Shown here: piece by piece, positions 47,710 to 56,801 of the stretch
Position numbering within the stretch: the first letter of the stretch is position 1
How the letters are laid out: every line of letters begins with the position of its first letter
NCBI RefSeq assembly: GCF_033842475.1
Contig: NZ_JAWXYB010000018.1
Coordinates: 310,001-374,000, forward strand
DNA from: Acidiphilium acidophilum
Lineage (GTDB): Bacteria > Pseudomonadota > Alphaproteobacteria > Acetobacterales > Acetobacteraceae
Direction of reading: 5' to 3'
Length of the DNA stretch: 64,000 nt
Notes under the pieces: model-generated
Told to the model about the DNA's origin: nothing
The model's database searches: none
What the model saw: the letters and a program-made list of their open reading frames with translations, nothing else
Translations under genes and position numbers: made by a program

Positions 47710-48278
47710 GCCCGGTTGCGCCGGAGCAGCACCCGCAACGCGCCTTCATTGGCGGCGTGGGGGTGGCAGACCGCGAGGATGAGGGCGTGCAGCGGTGCAT
47801 CGTTCAGCCAGAACGGCACCTCGCGGCGCAGCACGCCCTCACCGCCGCCGCGCCTGCCGTGACCGGTGACGATTTCAACGCAGCGCAGCCCGTGCCCGGC
47901 GGCCCCGGCGATCAGTGCCGTTACCGCGACATGGGCGGATGCCTTGGTCATGCCGTGCAGATCGAGCACGCGTTCGGGGGCGATCTTGCCGGCGCGGAAC
48001 CGGGCCCAGGTCGCCCGATCGAGACCGGGGGGTGCCACGCCGATCGAAAGCGCCGCCCGGCGCGGGGCTTTCCCTGCGGCTTTCGGCTCCGGCCCAGCGG
48101 TGGGCTGTGCCGGGGTGGCCTTCCGATCGACCGGAGCGGGTTCGGTCAACTTCGGCTCGGTCAACTTCGGCTCGGGCGGCATCGGCACGGAAACGCCCGG
48201 CAGCGGCGTCACGTGCCGCAGATACCGTGCCCATGCCTCCAGCTCGGCCGCAGGAATAGGTTTCCGTCTGACTCCCAT
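47706..48278 (-). CDS. Smr-domain protein
   Basis: 190-residue protein with a C-terminal Smr (MutS2-related) nuclease-type domain: RVLDLHGMTKASAHVAVTALIAGAAGHGLRCVEIVTGHGRRGGGEGVLRREVPFWL, with the conserved DLHG and GHG motifs. The N-terminus is Pro-rich with a short KLTEP repeat. Smr domains cut or bind nucleic acid; the role of stand-alone bacterial versions is unclear. It is 30 nt downstream of lutC. Confidence 0.9.
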   Translation of the reverse strand: MGVRRKPIPAAELEAWARYLRHVTPLPGVSVPMPPEPKLTEPKLTEPAPVDRKATPAQPTAGPEPKAAGKAPRRAALSIGVAPPGLDRATWARFRAGKIAPERVLDLHGMTKASAHVAVTALIAGAAGHGLRCVEIVTGHGRRGGGEGVLRREVPFWLNDAPLHALILAVCHPHAANEGALRVLLRRNRA

Positions 48279-48308
48279 GATCGGGATCTTTAACAGATAA
48301 CGTGGCGT

Positions 48309-49001
48309 TTATCCGGCGTTCTGCGCCCCGACCAGCACGATATGCAGCCGGCGCGGCCCATGCGCGCCGAGTTCCAGCGTCCGCTCGATATCCGCCGAGC
48401 GCGACGGGCCGGTGACCAGCATGACATTGCGCGGCATCGGCCCCGCAGCGCGCAGCCGGTCGAACGCATCCTCATACGGCCCCACGATGGCGTCGGCGTC
48501 GAGCACCACGATCTCGGTATCCGGCAACAGGTTGAGCGTGGTCGGCGTCGCCGCACCGGAGGGCAGCATCAGGGTGCCGGTTTCAGCGATACCGGCGAAC
48601 CCGGCCTGAAGCGAGACCATGTCGGTCGGGGTGGCACGCCCGTAGCGGGTGGTCAGCAGGGTGTGCGCCGCCCAGTCGATCGACTCCAACTCGGGATGGG
48701 GCGCGATCACGAGGTCGAGCGGCAGGTTCTGGCCGCGCAGATAGGTCGCGATCGCCTCGGGCAGGTCGGCCCGGTCGGCGATATGGTCGATCGTGGCATA
48801 TTCGCGTGTGGCGTTGGCGATGAACAGCGCGACCAGCGCCTCGTGATCCTGCAATGACCGGGCGGGAATGATCTGGCGCGGATGGGCGGCCAGCCGCGCC
48901 TCGATCATCATCGCCTGATCCGCCGGCAGGGCATCGCGCCGGAGCCCGCGCCGGATGCTGCCGAGAATCGCGGCCTTGCGGGCCTGGTTGTCGATTTTCA
49001 T
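48309..49001 (-). CDS. lutC: LutC-type lactate utilisation protein
   Basis: 230-residue subunit of the LutABC L-lactate oxidation complex. The LUD domain pattern is clear: FAGIAETGTLMLPSGAATPTTLNLLPDTEIVVLDADAIVGPYEDAF and a final SRSADIERTLELGAHGPRRLHIVLVG. The ATG at 49001 overlaps the lutB stop (ATGA). An open frame reaching further upstream lies inside lutB and is a shadow. Confidence 0.93.
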   Translation of the reverse strand: MKIDNQARKAAILGSIRRGLRRDALPADQAMMIEARLAAHPRQIIPARSLQDHEALVALFIANATREYATIDHIADRADLPEAIATYLRGQNLPLDLVIAPHPELESIDWAAHTLLTTRYGRATPTDMVSLQAGFAGIAETGTLMLPSGAATPTTLNLLPDTEIVVLDADAIVGPYEDAFDRLRAAGPMPRNVMLVTGPSRSADIERTLELGAHGPRRLHIVLVGAQNAG

Positions 49002-50419
49002 CGGCCGCGCTGCTCCCGTGCGTAACGGGCAAAGAAGGTCTCGCCCTCCGGTGCCGGCATGTCGCGCGCCGTGGTCCAGGCTCCGGCGAAGGGCAACCAG
49101 CCGAACCGGCCGCGTTTGCGCCCGGCAAGCCCCATCGCCCCGGCGGCCATGCGGGTCACGGCGCGGTAGAGGGCGGGGCGGCGCGCAAAAAATCCCCAGA
49201 CCCCGATGCCGTAGCGCGTCGTCGCCGGGGCGAGGTTGCGCTCGAAGGCGCGTTCCCGCCAATGCCGCATCATGCCGGTAAGGGGTATCTTCATCGGACA
49301 GACGCTCTCGCATTTGCCGCAGAACGTCGAGGCGCTGGGCAGCAGATGCGCCTGATCCGCGCCGAAGATCGCCGGCGTCAGCACGCTGCCCATCGGCCCG
49401 GAATACATCGAGCCATAGGCATGACCCCCGACCGTCAGATAGACCGGGCAGTGGTTCATGCAGGCCGAGCAGCGGATGCAGCGCAGCATGTCCTGAAACT
49501 CGGTGCCGACCATGTTGGAACGGCCATTATCGAGCAGGATGACGTGATATTGCTCCGGCCCGTCGAGATCGCCCGCGCGTTTCGGGCCGGTCGAGAACGT
49601 CGTGTAGACCGAAAACTCCTGCCCGGTCGCCGAGCGCGCCAATACCCGCAGCAGCGAAACCGTGTCCTCGATGGTCGGCACCACTTTTTCCAGCGAAGCC
49701 AGCACGATGTGCACGCGCGGCAGGGTTTGCGTGAGGTCGCCATTGCCCTCGTTGGTCACGATGATCGAGGTGCCGGTCTCGGCGATCAGGAAATTGGCCC
49801 CGGTGATGCCGACATCGGCGGCGATGAATTTTTCCCGCAGCACGGCGCGGGCCTCGGCCTGGATATCGCGCTTTTCGGGAAAGACCCGGTCGCTCGGCAG
49901 ATGGGTGTGGGCGGCGCGGAAACTTTCCTCCCAATCCTCGCGATTGAGATGGAAGGCCGGGCCGATGATGTGGCTGGGGGCCTCGTTGCGCAGTTGCAGG
50001 ATATATTCGCCGAGATCGGTCTCGATCGGCTCGATCCCCTGTTCGGCAAGAAACTCGTTGAGACCGATCTCCTCGGAAATCATCGACTTGCCCTTGGTGA
50101 CCGTTCGCGCCCCGACCGAGCGGCAGATTTCCAGCACCGCGTCGCGCGCATCGGCGGCATCGCGGCACCAATGCACCTGGCCGCCATGCGACTCGACCTG
50201 GCGCGTATAGTGATCGAGATAGACATCGAGATGGGCGATGGTGTGGTTCTTGATGCCTTTGGCGGTCTCGCGAAGCGCCTCGAATTCCGGAAGCCGCCCG
50301 ACCGCGGCGGTCCGGGTTTCAGCGAAGGGCTTTTTCGCCCGGGCGAGCGCCTTCTGCAGCCCGGCATCGTCGAGCGCGGCGCGAACGTTGGACTTGAAGG
50401 CAGGACTGGTATTGAGCAT
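48998..50419 (-). CDS. lutB: LutB-type iron-sulfur lactate utilisation protein
   Basis: 473-residue iron-sulfur protein of the LutABC system. N-terminal LUD domain (TKGKSMISEEIGLNEFL, GITGANFLIAETGTSIIVTNEGNGDL), then two [4Fe-4S] ferredoxin motifs CIRCSACMNHCPVY and CGKCESVCPMKIP, and a C-terminal DUF3390-like region. LutA, the CCG-domain partner, is not next to it. A plausible promoter lies at 50443-50470. Confidence 0.95.
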   Translation of the reverse strand: MLNTSPAFKSNVRAALDDAGLQKALARAKKPFAETRTAAVGRLPEFEALRETAKGIKNHTIAHLDVYLDHYTRQVESHGGQVHWCRDAADARDAVLEICRSVGARTVTKGKSMISEEIGLNEFLAEQGIEPIETDLGEYILQLRNEAPSHIIGPAFHLNREDWEESFRAAHTHLPSDRVFPEKRDIQAEARAVLREKFIAADVGITGANFLIAETGTSIIVTNEGNGDLTQTLPRVHIVLASLEKVVPTIEDTVSLLRVLARSATGQEFSVYTTFSTGPKRAGDLDGPEQYHVILLDNGRSNMVGTEFQDMLRCIRCSACMNHCPVYLTVGGHAYGSMYSGPMGSVLTPAIFGADQAHLLPSASTFCGKCESVCPMKIPLTGMMRHWRERAFERNLAPATTRYGIGVWGFFARRPALYRAVTRMAAGAMGLAGRKRGRFGWLPFAGAWTTARDMPAPEGETFFARYAREQRGR

Positions 50420-50442
50420 GAGCTACTCCGGGGCTGGAAACC

Positions 50443-50470
50443 AGTGTAGAAGCTCCATTGCGCGGCGCAA
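50443..50470 (-). promoter_or_regulatory. Candidate lutB promoter
   Basis: On the minus strand TTGCGC (50465-50470), 16-bp spacer, TACACT (50443-50448), about 25 nt before the lutB start codon. A moderate match to a sigma-70 promoter. Confidence 0.4.
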
Positions 50471-50525
50471 AGACCGCCTTGGGGCCGACGATCATCGCGC
50501 GTGAGATCCGGTTTGTTTCCAGGTC

Positions 50526-50613
50526 AAAAAAAATGGCGACACTTTCGTGCCGCCAAGTTTAGGGAGGAAACGTCCAAGAAAGCAAACATAGCGAACAAGC
50601 CGCCGTGTTGCTG
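50526..50613 (-). ncRNA. Candidate small RNA (about 90 nt) with CCUCCC motif
   Basis: On the minus strand a promoter (50620-50648) is followed about 90 nt later by a Rho-independent terminator. Its hairpin is GGCGGCAC-GAAA-GTGTCGCC (50535-50554), with an eight-T run at 50526-50533. Between them lies UUUCCUCCCU (complement of 50561-50570), an anti-Shine-Dalgarno stretch like those of alphaproteobacterial trans-acting sRNAs. No open frame explains the unit. A lutB leader with attenuation is the alternative, but lutB appears to have its own promoter. Confidence 0.5.
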
Positions 50614-50619
50614 AAGATG

Positions 50620-50648
50620 GTTATACGCATAGGCTAAGCATGATGCAA
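50620..50648 (-). promoter_or_regulatory. Sigma-70-type promoter of the candidate small RNA
   Basis: Minus strand TTGCAT (50643-50648), exactly 17 bp, TATAAC (50620-50625). Predicted start near 50613. The rest of the 359-bp lutB/transglycosylase gap (50650-50778) shows no other clear signal. Confidence 0.5.
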
Positions 50649-50778
50649 GAACTATTTTGCAGTGCAGCATCGCGATTCCGATGGGGATTCGCCTGATTTG
50701 CCATCAATTTGTCCGGCGTGGCGTCGATATGGGCGGAAACTAACTCCAAATTAATCATTTACCGGCATACCACCCGTC

Positions 50779-51645
50779 ATGAACCGGTATCGGATCGTCG
50801 TGGCATTGATGGTGGCGTGGGTCGGCATGGTCTGGCCGCGGATCGCTGCGGCCCTGCCCGAAGGGGCGGTGCCGGCTTTCGTCCCCGTTGCCGATCCTTC
50901 GACCCTGTGCGCCGCGGCGGTCAATATGGCGCAGGCCATGGTTCACACCCCGCCGGGTCTGCTGAACGCGATCGCCACGGTCGAAAGCGGTCGCCAGGAT
51001 GCGGCGACCGGGCATCGCGCGGCCTGGCCCTGGACGATCGATGCGAATGGCGCGGGTCACATGTATGCCACCGAAGCCGAAGCGATTGCCGCGGCGCAAT
51101 CGTTCGAAAGCCAGGGGATCAATTCGCTCGATATCGGGTGCATGCAGATCAATCTGGCCCATCATCCGGATGCGTTCACCAGTCTGGCCCAGGCATTCGA
51201 CCCCGTCGCCAACGCCGTGTACGGGGCGCAATTCCTTCGCCGCCTCAAAACCCGGACCGGCGGCTGGACCCAGGCCGTGGCGGCCTACCACTCGCAGACC
51301 GCCGCACTCGGAACGCCCTATGCGCGCGAGGTCTTCGCCGTGTGGCACGATCAGGGCGGCCCGGCACCAGGCAATCTGCCGCAATTGACCCCGATCAGCG
51401 CAATGACGCCAGGCGCGATGACGGCGATCCCCACACCGGATACCAAAAGCGTCAAGCCGCAGGCCGGTGCGATCCCGCTGCGCCATTTCGGCGTCGGCGG
51501 TTTCGCCTTCACCGGCTTGCGGGGCCGCGCCGCATTGATCCCGATCGCCACCGCGATTCCTTCAGGCGGTGGCACCGCCGGTGCGGTCGGGCGCGGTCTC
51601 GCCGCCTACCGGCGCGACCCGATCCCGATCACGGGGGCGAAATGA
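50779..51645 (+). CDS. Exported lytic murein transglycosylase, SLT family
   Basis: 288-residue periplasmic muramidase-like enzyme. A signal peptide (IVVALMVAWVGMVWPRIAAA) precedes an SLT fold with catalytic glutamate in LLNAIATVESGRQ and the substrate-binding DIGCMQINLAHH and NAVYGAQFLRRL...AVAAYHSQT motifs. The C-terminal 80 residues are low complexity. Members of this group cut peptidoglycan during secretion-system or envelope assembly; nothing nearby assigns a specific machine. Confidence 0.9.
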   Translation: MNRYRIVVALMVAWVGMVWPRIAAALPEGAVPAFVPVADPSTLCAAAVNMAQAMVHTPPGLLNAIATVESGRQDAATGHRAAWPWTIDANGAGHMYATEAEAIAAAQSFESQGINSLDIGCMQINLAHHPDAFTSLAQAFDPVANAVYGAQFLRRLKTRTGGWTQAVAAYHSQTAALGTPYAREVFAVWHDQGGPAPGNLPQLTPISAMTPGAMTAIPTPDTKSVKPQAGAIPLRHFGVGGFAFTGLRGRAALIPIATAIPSGGGTAGAVGRGLAAYRRDPIPITGAK

Positions 51646-51671
51646 GGGCTATCTCCGCGCCCCGCTCACGA

Positions 51672-53081
51672 TCAGGACAGCAGCGGACCCCAGGATGGAT
51701 CGGTCGCATCGGTCGGCGTCGGCGTGACCCGCTCGTTGAACCCGTCACTGCCGATCGTGACGAGATGCGACACGTTGCCGACCCGCAGCGGGGTCTGCCG
51801 GTAGAACATGATGACCCGCCCGTTCGGGCAGAAGGTCGAGCCGCCTTCGAGAAACCCCTGCGAGAGCAGGCGCTCGCCCGAACCATCGGGCTTCATCACC
51901 CCGATCCCGAACCCGCCCGAACCGATCCGGGTGAACGCGATCAAATCCCCGCGCGGCGACCAGTCGGGCTCCGCGTAGCTGCCCTTGCCGTAGGAAATCC
52001 GGCTCGGACTCGATCCATCCGCCCCCATGACGAACAATTGCTGCTCGCCCGGGCTGTCGCGGTCGGAGGCGAAGACGATCTTGGTGCCATCGGGACTGTA
52101 GCAGGGCGTCACGTTGATCGAATTGGCATCGGTCAGGGGACGCATCTGGCGGCTGCCAAGATCGTATTTCACGATCATCGCGCCACCGCCCTTGGTCACC
52201 GAAATCAGCAATGCGCTGCCGTCCGGGCTGAAACGCGGCCCGATGCTCATTTCCCCGAACCCGCCGACCACGGAACGCGCGCCGGTCTGCAGATCGAACA
52301 GAAACACGCGGGGGCGGTTGTTTTCGAAGCTGACGAAAGCGAGCTGCTGGCGGGTGGGGTTGAACTGCGGGGTCAGGGCCATCCAGCGGCCCGATGTCAG
52401 AAAGCGGACTTCGGCGCCGTCGTAATCCATGATCGCGAGCCGCCGTGTCGGGCTGGTCGGCGGGCCGGACACCGAGATGAACGCGACGCGGGTGTCGAAA
52501 TAGCCTTTTTCCCCGATCATCTGCTGATAGATGTCATCGGCGATGATGTGAGCGATGCGCCGCCAGTTGCCCGAGGCCGTGGTGTAGGCGGTCCCTTGCA
52601 GCTGCTTCTGATCGGCGATGCTCCACAACCGGTATTCCACCCGGACCTGACCGCCGCCCTGATCGGTCACGCTGCCGGTGACCAGGGCCTGAGCGCCCAG
52701 GATCGACCAGTTCGCCCAGACCGGCACGCCGTTCGCGGTGGAATTGGGCACGAAGCTGCTCTGCCCGATCGAGCGGAACAGGCCGCAATGATCGAGATCG
52801 GAGGTAATCACCTGGATCATCTGATCCCCCAGCTCCGACGTCCCGCCGCTGGCATTGGTGAAGGCGGGCAGGGCAATCGGGATCGGGGCGTTGTGCGCGC
52901 CGGACACGTTGATCGCATCGCTCGGCCCGCTGGTTGCCGATTGCGCCCGCGCGATGCCGGGCAGGACCAGACCCGCCGCCCCCGCGCCGAGCATGAAGCG
53001 GCGCGATAATGGTGCCAGGCGTTCGACCATCGTGCCGGGCACGCGCGGATGGGGCTGTGGGCTTGGGCGATCTGTCGTCAT
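51672..53081 (-). CDS. tolB: TolB periplasmic beta-propeller protein
   Basis: Periplasmic component of the Tol-Pal system, 469 residues. An N-terminal TolB_N domain (PIPIALPAF, LDHCGLFRSI, GSVTDQGGGQVRVEYRLWS) is followed by WD40-like propeller repeats (PRFSPDGSALLIS, PCYSPDGTKIVFASDR, PDWSPRGDLIAFTR). The signal sequence contains SRRFMLGAGAAG, a twin-arginine-like motif rather than a plain Sec signal. The ATG at 53081 has AGAGG upstream. No pal gene follows; the next gene is convergent. Confidence 0.95.
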   Translation of the reverse strand: MTTDRPSPQPHPRVPGTMVERLAPLSRRFMLGAGAAGLVLPGIARAQSATSGPSDAINVSGAHNAPIPIALPAFTNASGGTSELGDQMIQVITSDLDHCGLFRSIGQSSFVPNSTANGVPVWANWSILGAQALVTGSVTDQGGGQVRVEYRLWSIADQKQLQGTAYTTASGNWRRIAHIIADDIYQQMIGEKGYFDTRVAFISVSGPPTSPTRRLAIMDYDGAEVRFLTSGRWMALTPQFNPTRQQLAFVSFENNRPRVFLFDLQTGARSVVGGFGEMSIGPRFSPDGSALLISVTKGGGAMIVKYDLGSRQMRPLTDANSINVTPCYSPDGTKIVFASDRDSPGEQQLFVMGADGSSPSRISYGKGSYAEPDWSPRGDLIAFTRIGSGGFGIGVMKPDGSGERLLSQGFLEGGSTFCPNGRVIMFYRQTPLRVGNVSHLVTIGSDGFNERVTPTPTDATDPSWGPLLS

Positions 53082-53112
53082 CGGTAACCTCTATCGTGTA
53101 AATTCGGCGGTA

Positions 53113-54084
53113 TTACGGCGTGAAGCGGAATATGAAGGTATGAACCGAGCCGAGCATATAAGGCGGAAGCGGCAGCTTGGCACATTGATAGTTTTTCACC
53201 GCATCGACAGCTCTCTGCGCGAACGCCGCGAATACCGGGTCGCCCAGTTTGCCCTGATCGGCGGGGGCGACTTCGGCCTCGCGCACCACGCCGGAGGCAT
53301 CGGTCACCACCTGCAACAGCACGCTGAAGCTTGAGACGCCCGGCGCACCGGCATCGATCCCCCAGCACGGCTGGACTTCCGAGCCGATCGCATTGCGCTG
53401 CGCCGCCGAGAGGCCGGAATTCGCCGTGCTCATTTTCGTGCCCCCGCCTTGCGGGGCACCGCCCTGACGCGGGTTGTACTTCGCGGTCGGCGCTTTTTTC
53501 TGTTTTTCCAGCGACCGCAGTTTCGCGATCGTGTTCAGGACCGACTGGCTCATCGCCGCCGGGGTCTTGACCACGTGCTTCTGGCTGGTCGGGCTCTTTG
53601 GCGCCGGGGTGGGCGGCTGCTTTTTCGGCGGCAGCGGTAGTTTTTTGGCAGGCTTCACCACCGGTTTTTTCGGTGGCGGACGAGGCGGCTGCGGCGGCGG
53701 TGGCGGCGGTGTGGGCAGTGGCGTCGGGGCGCGGGTTGGCGGCGGCGGCGGCGGTGCGGGGGCGGGCGGGCGCGGCAGTTTCGGCTGGGCGTGCGGTGTG
53801 GGCGGCGGCGGCGGGGGCGGTGGCGGTGGCGCGACTTTCGGCTGGTCCTTCGGCCTTTCCTTGCTGAGATGCGCCTTATGGACCTGTTTCGTGTTGGCCG
53901 GCGCCGGGACTTTGCCCTTGTGCAGGGCCTGCTGGGGCACGTGCGGCCCGATGATCGTCACGTCCACCGCGGCGGTCGCGGGCGATTTCAGCTTTTCGGT
54001 CGGCAGCACCACGATCGCGAGCAGGATCACGGCCAGATGCACCAGCCCCGAAATCAGCGCGCTCCGCTTCAACCGTGGTTCCAC
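53113..54084 (-). CDS. tolA: TolA-type energy-transduction protein with proline-rich linker
   Basis: 323-residue protein with one N-terminal membrane helix (SALISGLVHLAVILLAIVVLP), a very Pro-rich periplasmic arm (about 85-165, long runs of proline with Lys-rich ends) and a C-terminal TonB/TolA-like domain (GSEVQPCWGIDAGAPG...VLLQVVTDASGVV). It spans the periplasm and connects TolQR to TolB/Pal. The arm is proline-based instead of the alanine/lysine helix of E. coli TolA. Confidence 0.9.
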   Translation of the reverse strand: MEPRLKRSALISGLVHLAVILLAIVVLPTEKLKSPATAAVDVTIIGPHVPQQALHKGKVPAPANTKQVHKAHLSKERPKDQPKVAPPPPPPPPPPTPHAQPKLPRPPAPAPPPPPPTRAPTPLPTPPPPPPQPPRPPPKKPVVKPAKKLPLPPKKQPPTPAPKSPTSQKHVVKTPAAMSQSVLNTIAKLRSLEKQKKAPTAKYNPRQGGAPQGGGTKMSTANSGLSAAQRNAIGSEVQPCWGIDAGAPGVSSFSVLLQVVTDASGVVREAEVAPADQGKLGDPVFAAFAQRAVDAVKNYQCAKLPLPPYMLGSVHTFIFRFTP

Positions 54085-54137
54085 CGGTCAGGCCTTCCCG
54101 CCGATATGGTCGCGATCCCGCATTCCGACCGACCGGT

Positions 54138-54581
54138 TCAGCGGGCTGACGGGGTTGGCTGCTGCGCGAGCAGGGCGACCTTGTCGAAACCGCCATCGGT
54201 GATGGTGGCCATCACTTTCAGCATGGTGCCGTAGGGCACGCTGGTATCGCCCCGGACGAAGATCCGGCGATCGGTGTTGTTCTTCGCGATCTGCTGAAGG
54301 GTCGCGACCAGATTGGTCAGCGCCACCTTCGAGTTCTGGAGGTAGACATCGCCCGCTGCGTTGATGGTGATGGTGATGGGGGTCGCGTCGGTATTGACCG
54401 GCTTGGCGTTGGCTTGGGGCAGATTGACCGAGACGCCCGAGGTGATCAGCGGGGCGGTGATCATGAACACGATCAGCAACACCAGCATGACGTCGACCAG
54501 CGGGGTCACGTTGATTTCCGCCATCGGGCGATAGCGGCTGCGCCGGTTGCCGCGTTTGTTGTCGAGCAGACCGCCGGCCAT
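54138..54581 (-). CDS. tolR: TolR biopolymer transport protein
   Basis: 147-residue ExbD/TolR-family protein: one membrane helix (VTPLVDVMLVLLIVFMITAPL) carrying the proton-path aspartate in the PLVDVMLVLL motif, then a periplasmic domain. With TolQ it forms the proton-driven motor of the Tol-Pal system. The start overlaps the tolQ stop by one base. Confidence 0.95.
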   Translation of the reverse strand: MAGGLLDNKRGNRRSRYRPMAEINVTPLVDVMLVLLIVFMITAPLITSGVSVNLPQANAKPVNTDATPITITINAAGDVYLQNSKVALTNLVATLQQIAKNNTDRRIFVRGDTSVPYGTMLKVMATITDGGFDKVALLAQQPTPSAR

Positions 54582-55297
54582 TATGCGCGCTCTTCGGCTT
54601 GGCGCGACAGGATGGCGCTGAATTCCGCGCCGAACGCTTCGAGCCGCGCGGCGACGCGGGAGAGATCGGTCGAGAGCTTGTTATAGGCGAGCACGGCGGG
54701 AATAGCGGCGACCAGGCCGATCGCGGTGGCGAACAGCGCCTCGGCGATGCCGGGGGCGACGACCGCGAGATTGGTGTTGTGCATCGCGGCGATCGCGGCG
54801 AAGGAGTGCATGATGCCCCAGACGGTGCCGAACAGGCCGACGAAGGGCGCGACCGCGCCGATCGAGGCGAGGAACACCATGTGGCGTTCGAGCCGTTCCA
54901 TCTCGCGCATTGTGGTCACACCCATGGCCCGGTCGACCCGTTCGTTGATGCTGGAGCGGACGATATCGGCCCCGGCGACGCGGGAGGAGCGGCGCCATTC
55001 GCCCATGGCGGCACCGAAGACCGCGGCCATCGGGTGGCCGGGTTCGGAGCCTTCCTGTTCGTAAAGCTCATCGAGGCTGCGGCCCGACCAGAATTTGTCC
55101 TCGAAGGCGGTGGCGTCGCGGTTGACCCGGCGGATGGTGATGGTTTTCTCGATGATGATCGCCCAGACCCAGATGCTGGCGGCGAGCAGCAGCAGCATGA
55201 CGAACTGCACCACGAAGCTCGCCTGCATAAACAGGCTGAGCAGTGACAGATTCGCACTCGGTGCGGCGAGCCCCGCGGCGTTGACAGCCTGATCCAT
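54581..55297 (-). CDS. tolQ: TolQ proton channel subunit
   Basis: 238-residue inner-membrane MotA/TolQ/ExbB protein with three membrane helices (FVVQFVMLLLLAASIWVWAII; HMVFLASIGAVAPFVGLFGTVWGIMHSF; VAPGIAEALFATAIGLVAAIPAVLAYN). It forms the Tol motor with TolR. The ATG at 55297 has AAGGGA upstream; an upstream TTG would add two residues. It lies 2 nt after ybgC. Confidence 0.96.
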   Translation of the reverse strand: MDQAVNAAGLAAPSANLSLLSLFMQASFVVQFVMLLLLAASIWVWAIIIEKTITIRRVNRDATAFEDKFWSGRSLDELYEQEGSEPGHPMAAVFGAAMGEWRRSSRVAGADIVRSSINERVDRAMGVTTMREMERLERHMVFLASIGAVAPFVGLFGTVWGIMHSFAAIAAMHNTNLAVVAPGIAEALFATAIGLVAAIPAVLAYNKLSTDLSRVAARLEAFGAEFSAILSRQAEERA

Positions 55298-55299
55298 GT

Positions 55300-55761
55300 T
55301 CAAGTCCCTTCCACGGCACGAGGGCCGTCTGCAATTCCGCCTACCCGCATCCGCTCCAGCGCCGCACGCATCGGCACCGGGAGTCGTGCGGCCCTTTGAC
55401 TGACCGCGTCGATACAGGCAAGCCCGAGGTCGATCCGCACCAGCGCCACATCGTCGCGCCAGATCGTCTGGTCAAGCGTGACCTGCGCCGCGCCGATGGC
55501 GAGGACACGGGTTGTTACCACCAGCCAGTCATCGAGTCGCGCGGGCCGCTCATAGTCGATATTGGCGCGGCGCACCACGAACATCCGGTGGTGGGTGGCG
55601 ATCATTTCCGCGTGGGGGGCGCCGAGGGTGCGCAGGGCCTCGGAACGGGCGCGTTCGGCGTAGCGCAGGTAATTGGCGTGATAGACGATGCCGCCAGCAT
55701 CGGTATCCTCGAAATAGATCCGCAACCCCAGGCGGTGGATGCCGTTGCGCAGTTCGTTCAT
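55300..55761 (-). CDS. ybgC: YbgC-type acyl-CoA thioesterase of the Tol-Pal operon
   Basis: 153-residue hot-dog-fold thioesterase: [27 protein letters not shown] includes the catalytic aspartate, followed by [18 protein letters not shown]. Linked to phospholipid metabolism in proteobacteria. It couples ruvB (ATGA overlap) to tolQ, the standard gene order. Confidence 0.95.
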   Translation of the reverse strand: MNELRNGIHRLGLRIYFEDTDAGGIVYHANYLRYAERARSEALRTLGAPHAEMIATHHRMFVVRRANIDYERPARLDDWLVVTTRVLAIGAAQVTLDQTIWRDDVALVRIDLGLACIDAVSQRAARLPVPMRAALERMRVGGIADGPRAVEGT

Positions 55762-56801
55762 GGTTCGAACAGCAGGTCCTGCTGGCCGTTGGGCGACGGG
55801 GGCGGGATGATGCCGAGATGGGACCAGGCGTCGCGCCCGAGCATGCGGCCCCGCGAGGTGCGGGTGAGCAGGGCCTCCTGGATCAGGAAGGGTTCGACCA
55901 CGTCTTCCAGCGTGTCGCGCGGTTCGGACAGGGCGGCGGCGAGGGTTTCGATGCCGACCGGGCCGCCGTTATGATGTTCGGCGATCCGGCGGAGATAGCG
56001 GCGGTCCATGGCGTCGAGGCCGCGATGATCGACGTCGAGCCGGCGGAGGGCGGCGTCGGCGGCGGCGCGGTCGATGGTGGTGGTGCCCGCGACGGTTGCA
56101 AAATCGCGGATGCGGCGGGTCAGGCGGCCGGCGATGCGGGGGGTGCCACGCGAGCGCTTGGCGATTTCGGCGGCGCCGTCCGGGGTGAGGTTCATGTTCA
56201 ACAGATGGGCGGCGCGGGTTACAATCCGTGTCAATTCTTCCGGCGTGTAGAAGATCAGGCGGAGCGGGATGCCGAAGCGGTCGCGCAGCGGGTTGGCGAG
56301 CAGGCCGGAGCGGGTGGTGGCGCCGATCAGGGTGAAGCGGGGCAGGTCGATCCGGACCGAGCGGGCGCCGGGGCCTTCGCCGATGATGAGGTCGAGGACG
56401 AAATCCTCCATCGCGGGGTAGAGGACTTCCTCGATCGCGGGTTGGAGGCGGTGGATTTCGTCGATGAACAGGACGTCCTTCGGCTGAAGGTTGGTCAGGA
56501 TCGCCGCGAGGTCGCCGGCTTTCTGGATGATCGGGCCGGAGGTCGCGCGGAAGCCGACACCCATTTCGCGGGCGATGATTTGCGCCAGGGTGGTTTTGCC
56601 GAGGCCGGGCGGGCCGTGGAGGAGGACGTGATCGAGCGGGTCGCCACGGCCCCGGGCGGCGGCGATGAAGATGGCGAGGTTTTCGCGGCTGGCCTGCTGG
56701 CCGGTGAAATCGGCGAGGGTTTGGGGGCGGAGGGCGGCTTCGGGTCCGTCCTCGGTGTCGCGGGCGGCGGAGAGGAGGCGGGAGTCTTCGGGTTCGGTCA
56801 T
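55758..56801 (-). CDS. ruvB: Holliday junction branch migration ATPase RuvB
   Basis: AAA+ motor (347 residues) that drives branch migration with RuvA. Walker [14 protein letters not shown], Walker [12 protein letters not shown], sensor 1 GATTRSGLL, sensor 2 [20 protein letters not shown] and a winged-helix C-terminus. It overlaps ruvA and ybgC by 4 nt each. Confidence 0.98.
   Translation of the reverse strand: MTEPEDSRLLSAARDTEDGPEAALRPQTLADFTGQQASRENLAIFIAAARGRGDPLDHVLLHGPPGLGKTTLAQIIAREMGVGFRATSGPIIQKAGDLAAILTNLQPKDVLFIDEIHRLQPAIEEVLYPAMEDFVLDLIIGEGPGARSVRIDLPRFTLIGATTRSGLLANPLRDRFGIPLRLIFYTPEELTRIVTRAAHLLNMNLTPDGAAEIAKRSRGTPRIAGRLTRRIRDFATVAGTTTIDRAAADAALRRLDVDHRGLDAMDRRYLRRIAEHHNGGPVGIETLAAALSEPRDTLEDVVEPFLIQEALLTRTSRGRMLGRDAWSHLGIIPPPSPNGQQDLLFEP

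Noticed and set aside
53650-53840. A glycine-rich plus-strand protein opposite the tolA arm
   Set aside because: The Gly runs are simply the complement of the proline codons of TolA. The tolA frame has a membrane helix, a C-terminal domain and operon context.
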